Assembly (NCBI GenBank): GCA_034436015.1
Contig: DAOTWG010000005.1
Location: forward strand, 1 to 64,000
From: DAOTVX01 sp034436015
GTDB taxonomy: Bacteria; Chloroflexota; Anaerolineae; Anaerolineales; Villigracilaceae
Reading direction: 5' to 3'
DNA: 64,000 nt
Each line of letters begins with the position of its first letter. Position 1 is the stretch's first letter. Positions 26,285 through 34,709 of the stretch are shown piece by piece. Made by a program: the position numbers and the translations under genes. A model generated the notes under the pieces. That model ran no database searches. It was not told the origin of the DNA and was given only the letters and a program-made list of their open reading frames with translations.

Positions 26285-26369
26285 ACCATTCCCTCGCTCC
26301 GCGCGCACGGGGAAGGGAACTGCTCGCGAAGATTCTGGCGGACCAATCTTGGCGATCCGCCTGCCGGTT

Positions 26370-26852
26370 TCATCCGGTCAACGTACCACGCACCCAATCG
26401 CCAATAAGCCAGTACCTAAAGTCCTGCCCCTGGCTTGTCTGAATAGCACCGATGACTCCGTAAACCACAGCTGCAACGGGCAACAAGCTGATCAGGAAGG
26501 CAAGCGGCATCAGCAACAGCCCGACTAAGACCACTGAGAGCGCACTACTGACAACCCAGGCGATGCCCGCCAACGCGCCACTGCCAGACCACCAGATTAA
26601 CTGGAAGACAAGCGCCTGCAGAGAGTGATAGGCCACATAGCGTGAGCGGTCTTTAAACAACAGGTAAATGACCAAGGAGGCAACCAGGCCGCCGAAACCG
26701 GTGATCAGATTGAGCAATACGCTCAGGTGCGCCAACATGGCCCAGCTACGCTCGTCGCTCGGCGAGAGAGGCGCCGGGGAAACAGAGGGGGCTACTGCAG
26801 GAAAGCCTTTTTCTTGATCGGGTGGGGGAGTTGGATCAACGTGTTGTACCAT
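26370..26852 (-). CDS. DUF4870 (Tic20-like) membrane protein
   Basis: A 160-residue protein: a proline-rich cytoplasmic N-terminus (about 1-30), then four hydrophobic helices. The motifs ERSWAMLAHLS and YVAYHSLQALVFQ are the marks of DUF4870, a family related in fold to Tic20. The function is unknown. The 85-bp gap to maeB holds an imperfect inverted repeat. Confidence 0.85.
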   Translation of the reverse strand: MVQHVDPTPPPDQEKGFPAVAPSVSPAPLSPSDERSWAMLAHLSVLLNLITGFGGLVASLVIYLLFKDRSRYVAYHSLQALVFQLIWWSGSGALAGIAWVVSSALSVVLVGLLLMPLAFLISLLPVAAVVYGVIGAIQTSQGQDFRYWLIGDWVRGTLTG

Positions 26853-27516
26853 TTGGAACCTTCCTTACTAAACTAAGAAAATATCCACGATCCACAAGAG
26901 AATCTCATTATCGCTGCAATCAACCGGAACGACATACGTAGAGAATACGTTTCTGGGAACGTAAAGTTGCAGGGCATAGCATGGAACTCATGCTACCACA
27001 TGTCGGAAAAAAACCACCTTACCAAGCCGTCGGCGCCGCGCTCGTTTCTTCGAATGTGTAAACGGCATACAGGTTACAGCTTCCGGTCCCATAAGCCGCG
27101 CGTTCGAGGCTTCCCTACCTCGCTCATCCTGATTGCCCACCGTCCAGAGTCGTCGTTCCGCGGAAGTGTGGCGGGAGGACGTAATCGCCAAAGCGCGCCG
27201 CATTGTTTCTGAACGCGAGAATCGCCCAGAGGATCGGAAGGGGGCATCGGGCGTCGCGCGCGGCGCGTATGACCGGGAATTCTCAGCGGCGTTTCCCCCC
27301 ACGAGGCAAGAGCTTGTTGGCAACCATATGGGTTATCTTCTCTTGCATCACTGCGGACAAAGCCATCCGCCGGCTCGCATAGCTCGACCACGTTTGCGAC
27401 AAGACGATGCACTTTGCTATTTCGAATAGCGCTCCATTTTGCGCAATTGGCAGCATCCGGTTTTCGCTTGAGGAAAACAAGGAGATTCTTGCTCGTGGGA
27501 TTTTCTCCTCAATTGG
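26853..27516. other. Intergenic stretch of about 660 bp without a convincing gene
   Basis: Overlapping short frames on both strands have no ribosome-binding sites and no recognisable family. A 6-bp hairpin GCTATT/AATAGC (27416-27430) is the only clear structure. It could be decayed sequence. Confidence 0.45.
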
Positions 27517-28734
27517 CTACAACCAGTCGCGCACGACCTTTTGGTCACCGATTACGATTTCCGCCGGCGTGGTCGGATCGAGCGCCCAGCGGATGCGACG
27601 GACGCCCTCCACCATCTCCTCACGCGGCCCGCAGTAACTCAAGCGCAGGTGACCTTCCATGCCAAATTCTTTGCCGGGCACGGTGACGACTAGAGCTTTT
27701 TCCAGCAAGAAGTTCGAGAGGGCCACCGAGTCTTGTTGGAGAGCGCTGAAATCCGGGAAACAGTACAAAGCACCGCCCGGTTTTAGCGTTTTGATCGCCG
27801 GCGTCTGCGCCAGTTCGGCCAATACCGCATCGCGATTCTCCTCCAGGTAGGCGCGCAAACGCCTCACGTCTTCCTTCGCCCGGAGCAGGGTCGCCTCCGC
27901 TGCCACCTGGTCCACGACCGGGTTGCAGGTCGTAGACTGACTCTGGATGGTAGCGAGCACGTCCACAAGGGATTTGGGCGCGACCACCCATCCAATGCGA
28001 AAGCCGGTCATCCCGAACAGTTTTGAAATGCTGTTAATAACGATTACGTAGCTTTCATTGACATCACGGGACGTGTAGCGGTACACGTTCGGCGGCATTT
28101 GCCCATCGAAGACGAGTTGGTGGTAAATGTCATCGGCGAGATAAAAGATTTGTCGCCGTTCGCAAAAATCTACCAGCGAGGCCAGAAACTCTTCAGGATA
28201 CGTCAGGCCGCTGGGGTTGTTCGGGTTATTAACGATGATGAGGCGCGTCGCCGGCGTGACCGCTTTCTCGATGGCTTCGAGCGTGGGGAGGTACTCGCCA
28301 GGCGGCGGGTTGACAATGACCGGCTGGCCGCGCACCATGCGCACCATTTCTGGGTAGCTGACCCAATACGGCGACAGAATGATGGCCTCATCACCCGGAT
28401 CGAGCAACGCGTAGAGCAGATTGAAGAGGGCGTGTTTCGCTCCAATACTGACGATAACATTCTCCGGCGCGATCCGGCGTCCATAAGCTTCCTCGGTGTA
28501 CTGGACAATGGCATTGCGCAACCCGGGCAGGCCAGGCGTAGGAGTATATTTGATATACCCTTTTTGCAAGGCTTCGACGCCGGCTTGGATGGCCGCTTCG
28601 GGAGCTTGATTTTGCGGCTCGCCGACCCCCATGTGAATCACCGGCTTACCCTGTTGCTTCAGCGCCTGGGCTGTCGCGTTCAACTTCACTGTCGCCGAAA
28701 GGGGAATCGAGGCGGCCAACCGGCTCAGTCGCAT
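27517..28734 (-). CDS. PLP-dependent aminotransferase, class I (aspartate aminotransferase-like)
   Basis: A 405-residue fold-type I aminotransferase. The PLP lysine lies in SISKLFGMTGFRIGW. NNPNNPSG carries the asparagine that contacts PLP, ADDIYHQLVF has the pyridine-binding aspartate and tyrosine, and the late arginine is in HLRLSYC. The pattern fits the Igamma group of aspartate aminotransferases, but the substrate (aspartate, alanine or aromatic amino acid) is not settled. It stands alone on the minus strand, with rpmF upstream. Confidence 0.92.
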   Translation of the reverse strand: MRLSRLAASIPLSATVKLNATAQALKQQGKPVIHMGVGEPQNQAPEAAIQAGVEALQKGYIKYTPTPGLPGLRNAIVQYTEEAYGRRIAPENVIVSIGAKHALFNLLYALLDPGDEAIILSPYWVSYPEMVRMVRGQPVIVNPPPGEYLPTLEAIEKAVTPATRLIIVNNPNNPSGLTYPEEFLASLVDFCERRQIFYLADDIYHQLVFDGQMPPNVYRYTSRDVNESYVIVINSISKLFGMTGFRIGWVVAPKSLVDVLATIQSQSTTCNPVVDQVAAEATLLRAKEDVRRLRAYLEENRDAVLAELAQTPAIKTLKPGGALYCFPDFSALQQDSVALSNFLLEKALVVTVPGKEFGMEGHLRLSYCGPREEMVEGVRRIRWALDPTTPAEIVIGDQKVVRDWL

Positions 28735-28820
28735 ATCGCTCTTAGAAACGTCCTTTGGGCATTGAGGTCAAACAATACGGCAAAGCGAGGCGTGATGTTC
28801 ATCACGGCTTGTTTTGTGTT

Positions 28821-29027
28821 CTACCCTCTTGATTTCTTTTTCTTGTCTTTTTCGATTTCAATGATCTCGCGTCCCTTGTAAAAACCGCACTTGGGGCAAA
28901 CCGTGTGGGACCAAACCAGCGCGCCGCAGCCACTGCAGGCCACCAAGTTGGCAGCAACCAATGCATCGTGAGCGCGGCGACGGTCTCGACGACCTTTCGA
29001 ATGTTTGCGCTTCGGATGGGGCGGCAT
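28821..29027 (-). CDS. rpmF: 50S ribosomal protein L32
   Basis: A 68-residue protein: basic N-terminus PPHPKRKHSKGRRDRRRAH, then a zinc ribbon CSGC/CPKC with GFYKGREI. These are the usual features of L32 of the zinc-binding type. AAGGAG precedes the ATG and a strong promoter lies about 40 bases upstream. The lysine-rich tail (KDKKKK) is common in the family. Confidence 0.96.
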   Translation of the reverse strand: MPPHPKRKHSKGRRDRRRAHDALVAANLVACSGCGALVWSHTVCPKCGFYKGREIIEIEKDKKKKSRG

Positions 29028-29066
29028 GGTCTCACTCCTTACATAGAGAAATTCTAAAGCCGGCTG

Positions 29067-29094
29067 ATTATAGCATAAACTTGCGCCGCGTCAA
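29067..29094 (-). promoter_or_regulatory. Promoter of rpmF
   Basis: On the minus strand TTGACG (29089-29094), a 16-bp spacer and TATAAT (29067-29072). The start codon at 29027 is preceded by AAGGAG. Confidence 0.7.
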
Positions 29095-29661
29095 ATTCTG
29101 CGCTGTTGCGATTTCGGTAACATAGCTGGTGGGCGAGTCTCCATTTCCCACTGAGGGCAGTGCTTCTCAAACCAATATACGGATTTCTTCCCCCTTGGCG
29201 CCCCAACAAGGGCCTTTGCGGCGCCATGTTTCTCCTGCCATATTAGGAAGCCCACCATCCTGTGGAACAGTCGCCGCGAGAGTGGTTCCTTCGAGGTTCG
29301 TGAAAACCTCTTCGTCTTTCACCAACTCGGAGGACGGAGCCGTTGTCAGACCAACTTTCGGGGTATCGTCCTGAAACACGGTCAAACAGATGGTCTAACC
29401 TGGGATGAACATACACTGAACCTTCCATGCCTCCGCCGCGTCTAGAACAATCGTCGCTCATCTCAACTGCGTAAGCCCTCAGGGTTGTTGAAGCGCCCGT
29501 TCCACAGGTCAAAGGCTTGCACCGCAAGGGGAGTAGGCAGTATTGTTTGCCATTTGCCGCGCGAAACGCGAGGCGCAGCATGGAGACAAGCTCTCCTACC
29601 ATCACTGCGCCTGGTTATCCTACCCAGGATATAGGGTTTCACTTCTTCCCTGTCGCAGGGA
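29095..29661. other. Intergenic stretch of about 570 bp without a convincing gene
   Basis: Between the rpmF promoter and the end of the RNase Y gene. A 72-codon frame (29167-29385, minus) has a GTG start and no ribosome-binding site; it is not supported. No repeat or terminator was noticed. Confidence 0.45.
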
Positions 29662-31188
29662 TCATTTGGCATAGTCTATGGCTCGCGTCTCGCGAATCAC
29701 AGTCACACGAATCTGACCAGGGTATTGCGTCGTTTCCTCTATTTTTCTGGCAATCTCACGCGCTAAGCGAGTGGTGGCCAGGTCATCGAGTTCGTCCGGT
29801 TTGACGATCACGCGCACTTCGCGCCCGGCCTGAATGGCGTAAGCCTGTGCGACACCTTTGAACGAGCGGGACATTTCTTCGAGCGAGCGAATGCGTTTGA
29901 TATACGCCTCCAAATCCTCGCGACGCGCTCCCGGCCGCGCGCCAGAGATTGCATCGGCGACCTCGGCGATGATCGCCTCGATACTCTCCTGCTCTATTTC
30001 ATGGTGGTGCGAGGCAATGGCGTTGACCACCATCTCCGGCACACCACACCGCTTGGCGAACTCGGCGCCGAGCATGGCGTGTGTTCCTTCTTGACCGTGA
30101 TCCATCGCTTTGCCAATATCGTGCAGGAAGCCGGCCATACGGGCAACTTCCACATTGGCGCCGAGTTCAGCAGCCAAGATGCCGGCCAGCTTCGCTACCT
30201 CCACAGCGTGCGCCAGTTGATTCTGGCCGTAGGAGGTGCGGAATTTGAGTCGCCCCATCATGCGGAGGACTTCGGGATGCAAGCCGGCCACGCCGGCCTC
30301 GAACGCGGCCTGCTCACCAGCCTCAACGATGGCGCGCTCCATAGCTTTCTGTTCCTCCTCCACGATTTTCTCGATGTGCGCCGGGTGAATGCGCCCATCC
30401 AAAATCAAGCGGGAGAGAGCGCGACGCGCTATCTCGCGCCGGACCGGGTCGAAGCAGGAGATTGCCACCGCGTCGGGCGTATCGTCTACAATCACGTCCA
30501 CGCCGGCAACTTGCTCAAAAGCGCGGATATTCCGCCCGTTGCGCCCCACGATACGGCCTTTCATCTCCTCATTCGGCAAAGGGATAATGGCCGTAGTCAC
30601 CTCGGCGACGTTCTCGGTGGCCACGCGCTGCATGCATTCGGCGAGGAGTTTGCGAGCACGTTTTTCGCCTTCCTCGCGCGCTTCGGCCTCGATGTGACGG
30701 ATGATGCGCGCCATATCGTTGCGCGCCTCCTTCTCAACCTCCGCCAGTAAGAGGGTGCGCGCCTCCTCCGCACTCATCTGCGCGATTCGTTGGAGGTGTT
30801 CCAGCTCTTGTTGATGTAACCGCTCAACTTCGTTGAAGCGCCGGTCAATGGCACTTTGCCGCTTGTTGAGAGCTTGCTCCCGCTGTTCAATGCGCTCCAG
30901 CCGTTGATCCAACTCAAGACGCCGACGTTGCAGGCGTTCCTCCTCGCGATGTAGTTCGGAACGCATCCGACTGATCTCCGCCTCGGCGGCACGCGTCGCC
31001 TTGAGCGCGTTGTCGCGCGCCTGTAATTCCATGGTTCTCGCCTGTTCGCGCGCTTCTTGCAGAATCTTTGCGGCTTGTTGAATGCGACGACCATGTTCCC
31101 TGCTTACCTGCACACGACTGATCAAGTAGCCCAGAAACAAGCCGGACAGTAAGGCCAGGCCAATCTCAAGATAGAGTGTTGTATTCAT
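29662..31188 (-). CDS. rny: Ribonuclease Y
   Basis: A 508-residue membrane-anchored endoribonuclease that starts mRNA decay. An N-terminal helix (about 5-25) is followed by a long coiled coil rich in E, R and Q (about 30-195), a KH RNA-binding domain (IVGRNGRNIRAFE, about 210-270) and an HD phosphodiesterase domain (HDIGKAMDH, about 350-440). Length and domain order match the family. The gene begins right after the recX stop, with no gap. Confidence 0.97.
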   Translation of the reverse strand: MNTTLYLEIGLALLSGLFLGYLISRVQVSREHGRRIQQAAKILQEAREQARTMELQARDNALKATRAAEAEISRMRSELHREEERLQRRRLELDQRLERIEQREQALNKRQSAIDRRFNEVERLHQQELEHLQRIAQMSAEEARTLLLAEVEKEARNDMARIIRHIEAEAREEGEKRARKLLAECMQRVATENVAEVTTAIIPLPNEEMKGRIVGRNGRNIRAFEQVAGVDVIVDDTPDAVAISCFDPVRREIARRALSRLILDGRIHPAHIEKIVEEEQKAMERAIVEAGEQAAFEAGVAGLHPEVLRMMGRLKFRTSYGQNQLAHAVEVAKLAGILAAELGANVEVARMAGFLHDIGKAMDHGQEGTHAMLGAEFAKRCGVPEMVVNAIASHHHEIEQESIEAIIAEVADAISGARPGARREDLEAYIKRIRSLEEMSRSFKGVAQAYAIQAGREVRVIVKPDELDDLATTRLAREIARKIEETTQYPGQIRVTVIRETRAIDYAK

Positions 31189-31851
31189 TTAGCCATTTTC
31201 CTCGTCTTCTTCCACAATCTCGCCGGCCGCGCGCAGTTCATTCCAAACCTGCGCGCATACCGACGGAATCATCTCGTACGAAAATCCGCGCCGCGCCAGA
31301 AAACCGCCCAGTTTGCGATAGAACTCCCGCCACGGCAGGCCACGCAACCGACGCGCCCGCCGACGAGCCGCGTCCAACGCCAGGGCTTCAGCATCCGTTA
31401 CCTCTTGCAAGATCGCCTCAATGATGTCCTCGGCAACGCCCTTGCGTTGCAATTCCAGTCGCAAGACGGCCGGCGCGCGTGGGCGAAAGTCGGTGCGATT
31501 CTCCACCCAGAAACGCGCGAATAGCCGGTCATCGAGCAGACCAGCGCGTTGCAGACGTTCAAGCGTCTCCTCAATCAGCACAGCGGGAATATGATGTTTT
31601 TGAAGGTTCTGGCGCACCTCCTGCGTCGAACGAGGGCGAACGCTCAGAAAGCGCAAGGCTCTCTGATACACCGTCTCCCGCTCCTCTTCCGCCTTCAGCG
31701 CCCCAATCTTCTCTTCATTGAGTTCTTGACCAACGCGCAGCCACGCCGCAGTCAAACGCGTCAAGCCGAAGGCAAATTCCCCATCCAGATAAATGTTCAC
31801 ACGGTTGGGGTTGTTCTTCTGCGGTTCGATGGCGGTAATTCTAGGCGACAT
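31189..31851 (-). CDS. recX: Regulatory protein RecX
   Basis: A 220-residue protein of the RecX family, which restrains RecA filaments. Helical repeats such as ALRFLSVRPRSTQEVRQNL, LLDDRLFARFWVENR and RLELQRKGV are typical. The N-terminal 45 residues form a beta-rich extension (VNIYLDGEFAFGL). ATG 31851 begins the conserved part; the 43 residues before it in the open frame look non-coding. It is directly followed by rny. RecA is outside the window. Confidence 0.9.
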   Translation of the reverse strand: MSPRITAIEPQKNNPNRVNIYLDGEFAFGLTRLTAAWLRVGQELNEEKIGALKAEEERETVYQRALRFLSVRPRSTQEVRQNLQKHHIPAVLIEETLERLQRAGLLDDRLFARFWVENRTDFRPRAPAVLRLELQRKGVAEDIIEAILQEVTDAEALALDAARRRARRLRGLPWREFYRKLGGFLARRGFSYEMIPSVCAQVWNELRAAGEIVEEDEENG

Positions 31852-32589
31852 GTTTAAAAAGCACACAGCCGCAGGCCGCCTGCTTTGGTTGAAGGGCCAC
31901 GGCTGTGGAAAACATTCTTGGATAATGCTTCCTCCCTCAGACCGACAGTCCGAGAGTAGGAATGCATACACTGCGGCCACGCCGCTTTTAACTATCCATA
32001 GGGTCCGCTTGGAAAAGCCGTCAGTCTCTCGATAGTTCTATCCTGAAAATAGTCCTGCGACTCTTTGCTTCAAGACAGCCAGACTTCCCAAAATGCCCAA
32101 ACTTCAGGGTGATGGGCCTACCCCGTTATTATCCAAGAGAAAATACACAAGCCATGGCCGCCAAAACAGGCGGTGGTAACTTATAGAAGCTATTATACTC
32201 GAAATTCCCGATTGTCGCTATGCTCACGGAAAGATATGGAGAGCACGCAAGACATGCAAGAGTTGTCGGCGACACGGTCCTGGAGCAAAACGCCGGGAGT
32301 CGTGCCGTACCTCTTGCGTGGAAACAGCAAGGCGCGACCGTTCAAAAGTCGGTGAAATTCGCTTCCCCTCTTCGGCAAAGTGAAAAAAGCCGCTTCCAAG
32401 CCGATGTTTAGGCGTTATCCCAAAGGCCGCTCAAGTGGTCACACGGAAGGAAATGCGCGTGCCTGCCCCAGCCTCCACCAAGTTTGAAACACTCTGTCTT
32501 CGTAACCTAGACGGTGGGTTTTCAAAACGGTGGGGAAAATGCGCCGCGGCAAAAAAGCCGACTGTGTTACGGGCGCGCCGGTCTCCCTA
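31852..32589. other. Intergenic stretch of about 740 bp, lower GC, no convincing gene
   Basis: No frame has both a ribosome-binding site and family likeness. The stretch is richer in A and T than its surroundings. It may hold the recX-rny promoter at its left end. The isolated transcription unit begins right after it. Confidence 0.45.
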
Positions 32590-32618
32590 TTGACAGGGGA
32601 TGACTTTTATGGGATACT
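32590..32618 (+). promoter_or_regulatory. Sigma-A promoter of an isolated mini transcription unit
   Basis: TTGACA (32590-32595), exactly 17 bp, then GATACT (32613-32618), the same pattern as the GT39 operon promoter. CTGCGTA (32617-32623) and TACGCAG (32648-32654) form an inverted repeat around the expected start point and could be an operator. Confidence 0.7.
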
Positions 32619-32671
32619 GCGTACAGGGGGATCGTTTCCGCCATCCTTACGCAGAGGAGGTGGTGCCTACA

Positions 32672-32725
32672 ATGGATAGTAGTTTGAAACTCAGCGCTGC
32701 GGCATCCCTCCTCGCTCTGCGATAG
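32672..32725 (+). CDS. Putative 17-residue peptide (or leader peptide)
   Basis: ATG and 16 further sense codons before TAG; the product is MDSSLKLSAAASLLALR. A strong Shine-Dalgarno (AGGAGG, 32655-32660) lies 11 bases upstream, behind a near-consensus promoter and ahead of a terminator, all within 185 bp. The second half of the frame is part of an 11-bp hairpin (GCTGCGGCATC, 32696-32706; GATGCCGTAGC, 32727-32737, one G-T pair). No plus-strand gene follows for about 1.9 kb, so it does not act as an obvious leader. It could be a small peptide gene, a small RNA with an incidental frame, or a remnant leader. I do not recognise it. Confidence 0.45.
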   Translation: MDSSLKLSAAASLLALR

Positions 32726-32744
32726 AGATGCCGTAGCGCGCCCA

Positions 32745-32772
32745 GAGAGGCCGTCCTCACGGACGGTCTCTC
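32745..32772 (+). terminator. Terminator of the mini transcription unit (possibly bidirectional)
   Basis: GAGAGGCCGTCC (32745-32756) and GGACGGTCTCTC (32761-32772) form a 12-bp stem with one G-T pair and a TCAC loop, followed by GCCTTT. It also lies 14 bases beyond the end of elp3 on the other strand. Confidence 0.65.
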
Positions 32773-32786
32773 GCCTTTAGAACGAT

Positions 32787-34382
32787 TCAACATTGCTTGA
32801 CCAGATACAATTCCCCCCGCGCAAAACCGCGTTCCAGATAGTACTGACGTGTTCCGACGGCTGCGATGACCGCCAGACGGTCAAAGCCGCGCTGACGGGC
32901 GATTCGTTCCGCCTCCTCGAGCAAACGCGTCCCCAGTCCGCCATGCTGCGCCGCGCCTCGCTGCTCAGTGCCAATCGGCAACGACTGGCCGTACACGTGG
33001 ACTTCGCGGATGATCGCTGCCCCCTCCAAATCGCGCAAGCCGGTGGGCGGCGAATCCGGGCGGGGAAGGGAAAGGCGCAGGAAGGCGACCAGACGATCAT
33101 CGGGAGTGACGAACGAAAGAAAATGCTCCTCCGCGCCATCGGGGAAGTAAACCATCTCCTCCAAGCGCAAGTGCTGCGGCTCAACCGGCTGCGAGCGGAC
33201 TTCGCGACAACGAATGCACTGACAACGCGTTCCGCGCCGCGCCAGCTCGGCCTGCACGTCCTGCCGCAGGCTGGTGCGCTTATTGCCAGCGACAATGTAA
33301 GTAGCCGGGATGTCGCGTACGACGCGATTGACGCGACAGTAGCGTGGAATGGTCGGCTTGAGATCCGCGATCAGGGAAATCAACTCTTCAGTAGTGTACG
33401 GAATATATTCGCCGCGTTCCCAATAGCGGTAAAGCGGAGCGTTGGCGACCAGTTGGGTGGGATAAATCTTGATCTCATCCGGACAGAGTCCTTGCCATAG
33501 GCGGGCAAAATCGGCGCGATCGGAATCCGGTGTCGCGCCTAGCAGGTTGGGCATCCAGTGCAAGACAATTTTAAAGCCGGCGGCGCGCAGCAACGCGACC
33601 GCTTGCCGAGTCTGGGCAACGGTATGTCCGCGCTGGTTGAGCGTTAGGATGCGGTCATCCAGACTCTGCGCACCCAATTGAACCTTGGTCACGCCCAGGC
33701 GACGCCACCAAGCAAGTTCTTGCGGCGTGACCTCGTCCGGACGCGTCTCGATGACCAGGCCGACGTTGCGGCGCGCGGCGTTCTCGTTGAGGCGTTGCAC
33801 GGCCTCCAAATCACCGTCGGTTGTCGCCGGCGCGTTCATTGCCTCGAAGCAACGATACACGAACCATTCCTGATAGTCGCGCGGGTAAGCCGAGAACGTA
33901 CCACCAAGAATCAGCAATTCGATTTTGTCGGTAGGGTGCCCGATGGCGGTCAGCGCCTCCAACCGTGCGCTCACCTGGCGGTGGGGATCGAACGCGTTCT
34001 CCAGCGCGCGCATCGCCCCTGGCTCCTCAGGTAAGTAACTTTTGGGCATGCGCACATCGTCCGGGCAGAAAAGACATGCACCCAGACAGGGGTAAGGTTG
34101 TGTGAGAACCGTTACCGTGGTCACGCCCGAGAGCGTGCGCACCGGCTTGAGACGGATGCGCTCCAGCACCTCCGGCGCCGCCTCCCATTCCCCCGTTTCT
34201 ACCAAATGAAAATAGGCGGCTACTAGCGCAGATTTACTCAAGTGCCCATGTGCCAACGGATGACGTCGAATCGCTTCCTCTACCGGCAAACCCGCGCGGA
34301 TGTCTTTCAACGCCTGAATGGCCAGAATCAGTTTTTCCGGCGTCACTGTGCGCAGGGTTGTCCAGGTTTGTCGCTTGACCAT
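32787..34382 (-). CDS. Elp3-type tRNA uridine modification enzyme (radical SAM plus GNAT)
   Basis: A 531-residue protein that would add a carboxymethyl group to wobble uridine 34 of tRNA using SAM and acetyl-CoA. Residues about 1-80 are a helical N-terminal part. A radical SAM domain follows (about 85-370) with CLGACLFCP carrying the cluster cysteines, LGGTFSAYP and QLGAQS. A cysteine-rich segment (RCQCIRC, about 390-397) matches the Elp3 zinc site. The C-terminal GNAT domain (about 410-531) has GGLGTRLLEEAE and YYLERGF. Single-subunit Elp3 is known from Chloroflexota such as Dehalococcoides. It ends near the mini unit's terminator. Confidence 0.93.
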   Translation of the reverse strand: MVKRQTWTTLRTVTPEKLILAIQALKDIRAGLPVEEAIRRHPLAHGHLSKSALVAAYFHLVETGEWEAAPEVLERIRLKPVRTLSGVTTVTVLTQPYPCLGACLFCPDDVRMPKSYLPEEPGAMRALENAFDPHRQVSARLEALTAIGHPTDKIELLILGGTFSAYPRDYQEWFVYRCFEAMNAPATTDGDLEAVQRLNENAARRNVGLVIETRPDEVTPQELAWWRRLGVTKVQLGAQSLDDRILTLNQRGHTVAQTRQAVALLRAAGFKIVLHWMPNLLGATPDSDRADFARLWQGLCPDEIKIYPTQLVANAPLYRYWERGEYIPYTTEELISLIADLKPTIPRYCRVNRVVRDIPATYIVAGNKRTSLRQDVQAELARRGTRCQCIRCREVRSQPVEPQHLRLEEMVYFPDGAEEHFLSFVTPDDRLVAFLRLSLPRPDSPPTGLRDLEGAAIIREVHVYGQSLPIGTEQRGAAQHGGLGTRLLEEAERIARQRGFDRLAVIAAVGTRQYYLERGFARGELYLVKQC

Positions 34383-34655
34383 AGTGCAATCTTAGGTTTT
34401 GGCAGAGACGGCAGGTCATCGGAGGCAAGGAGGCAAAGGATGGGAAAATATACAAATAGCCAGAGGAGCCTTAGCATCCCTTATCGGGCCAGCGGAAAGA
34501 CGGATGGTTCTGTATTCTTTCGGTGTGCTTTATTTTACCCCATCTTCGATAGACTTCCCGAACAAGCGGTGATAGCGGGGAAGGCGCCAAGACCTGGAGG
34601 CGCCACAAGCAAACAGCGCGACTTATCGCTTTTGGCAGGACAACCACCCCTTGCA

Positions 34656-34684
34656 TTGACAATCTACCCTTCTTTTGCTACACT
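34656..34684 (+). promoter_or_regulatory. Promoter of the deaminase/GntR/carbamate kinase operon
   Basis: TTGACA (34656-34661), 17 bp, then TACACT (34679-34684). The start codon is at 34710. The expected start of transcription lies inside the GntR-type operator. Confidence 0.75.
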
Positions 34685-34687
34685 ATG

Positions 34688-34700
34688 GTTGTCAGACAAC
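34688..34700 (+). promoter_or_regulatory. GntR-family operator
   Basis: GTTGTCAGACAAC is a perfect palindrome with a central A. Its core TTGTCAGACAA fits the general GntR pattern TNGTNNNACNA. It lies four bases after the -10 box, and a GntR regulator is the second gene of the operon, so autoregulation is likely. Confidence 0.7.
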
Positions 34701-34709
34701 TAGACGAAT

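Noticed and set aside
26988..27429. Overlapping short frames between the DUF4870 and aminotransferase genes
   Set aside because: They lie on both strands over the same bases, without ribosome sites or family motifs.
29167..29385. 72-codon minus-strand frame between rpmF and rny
   Set aside because: GTG start without a ribosome site and no recognisable family; the surrounding gap looks non-coding.
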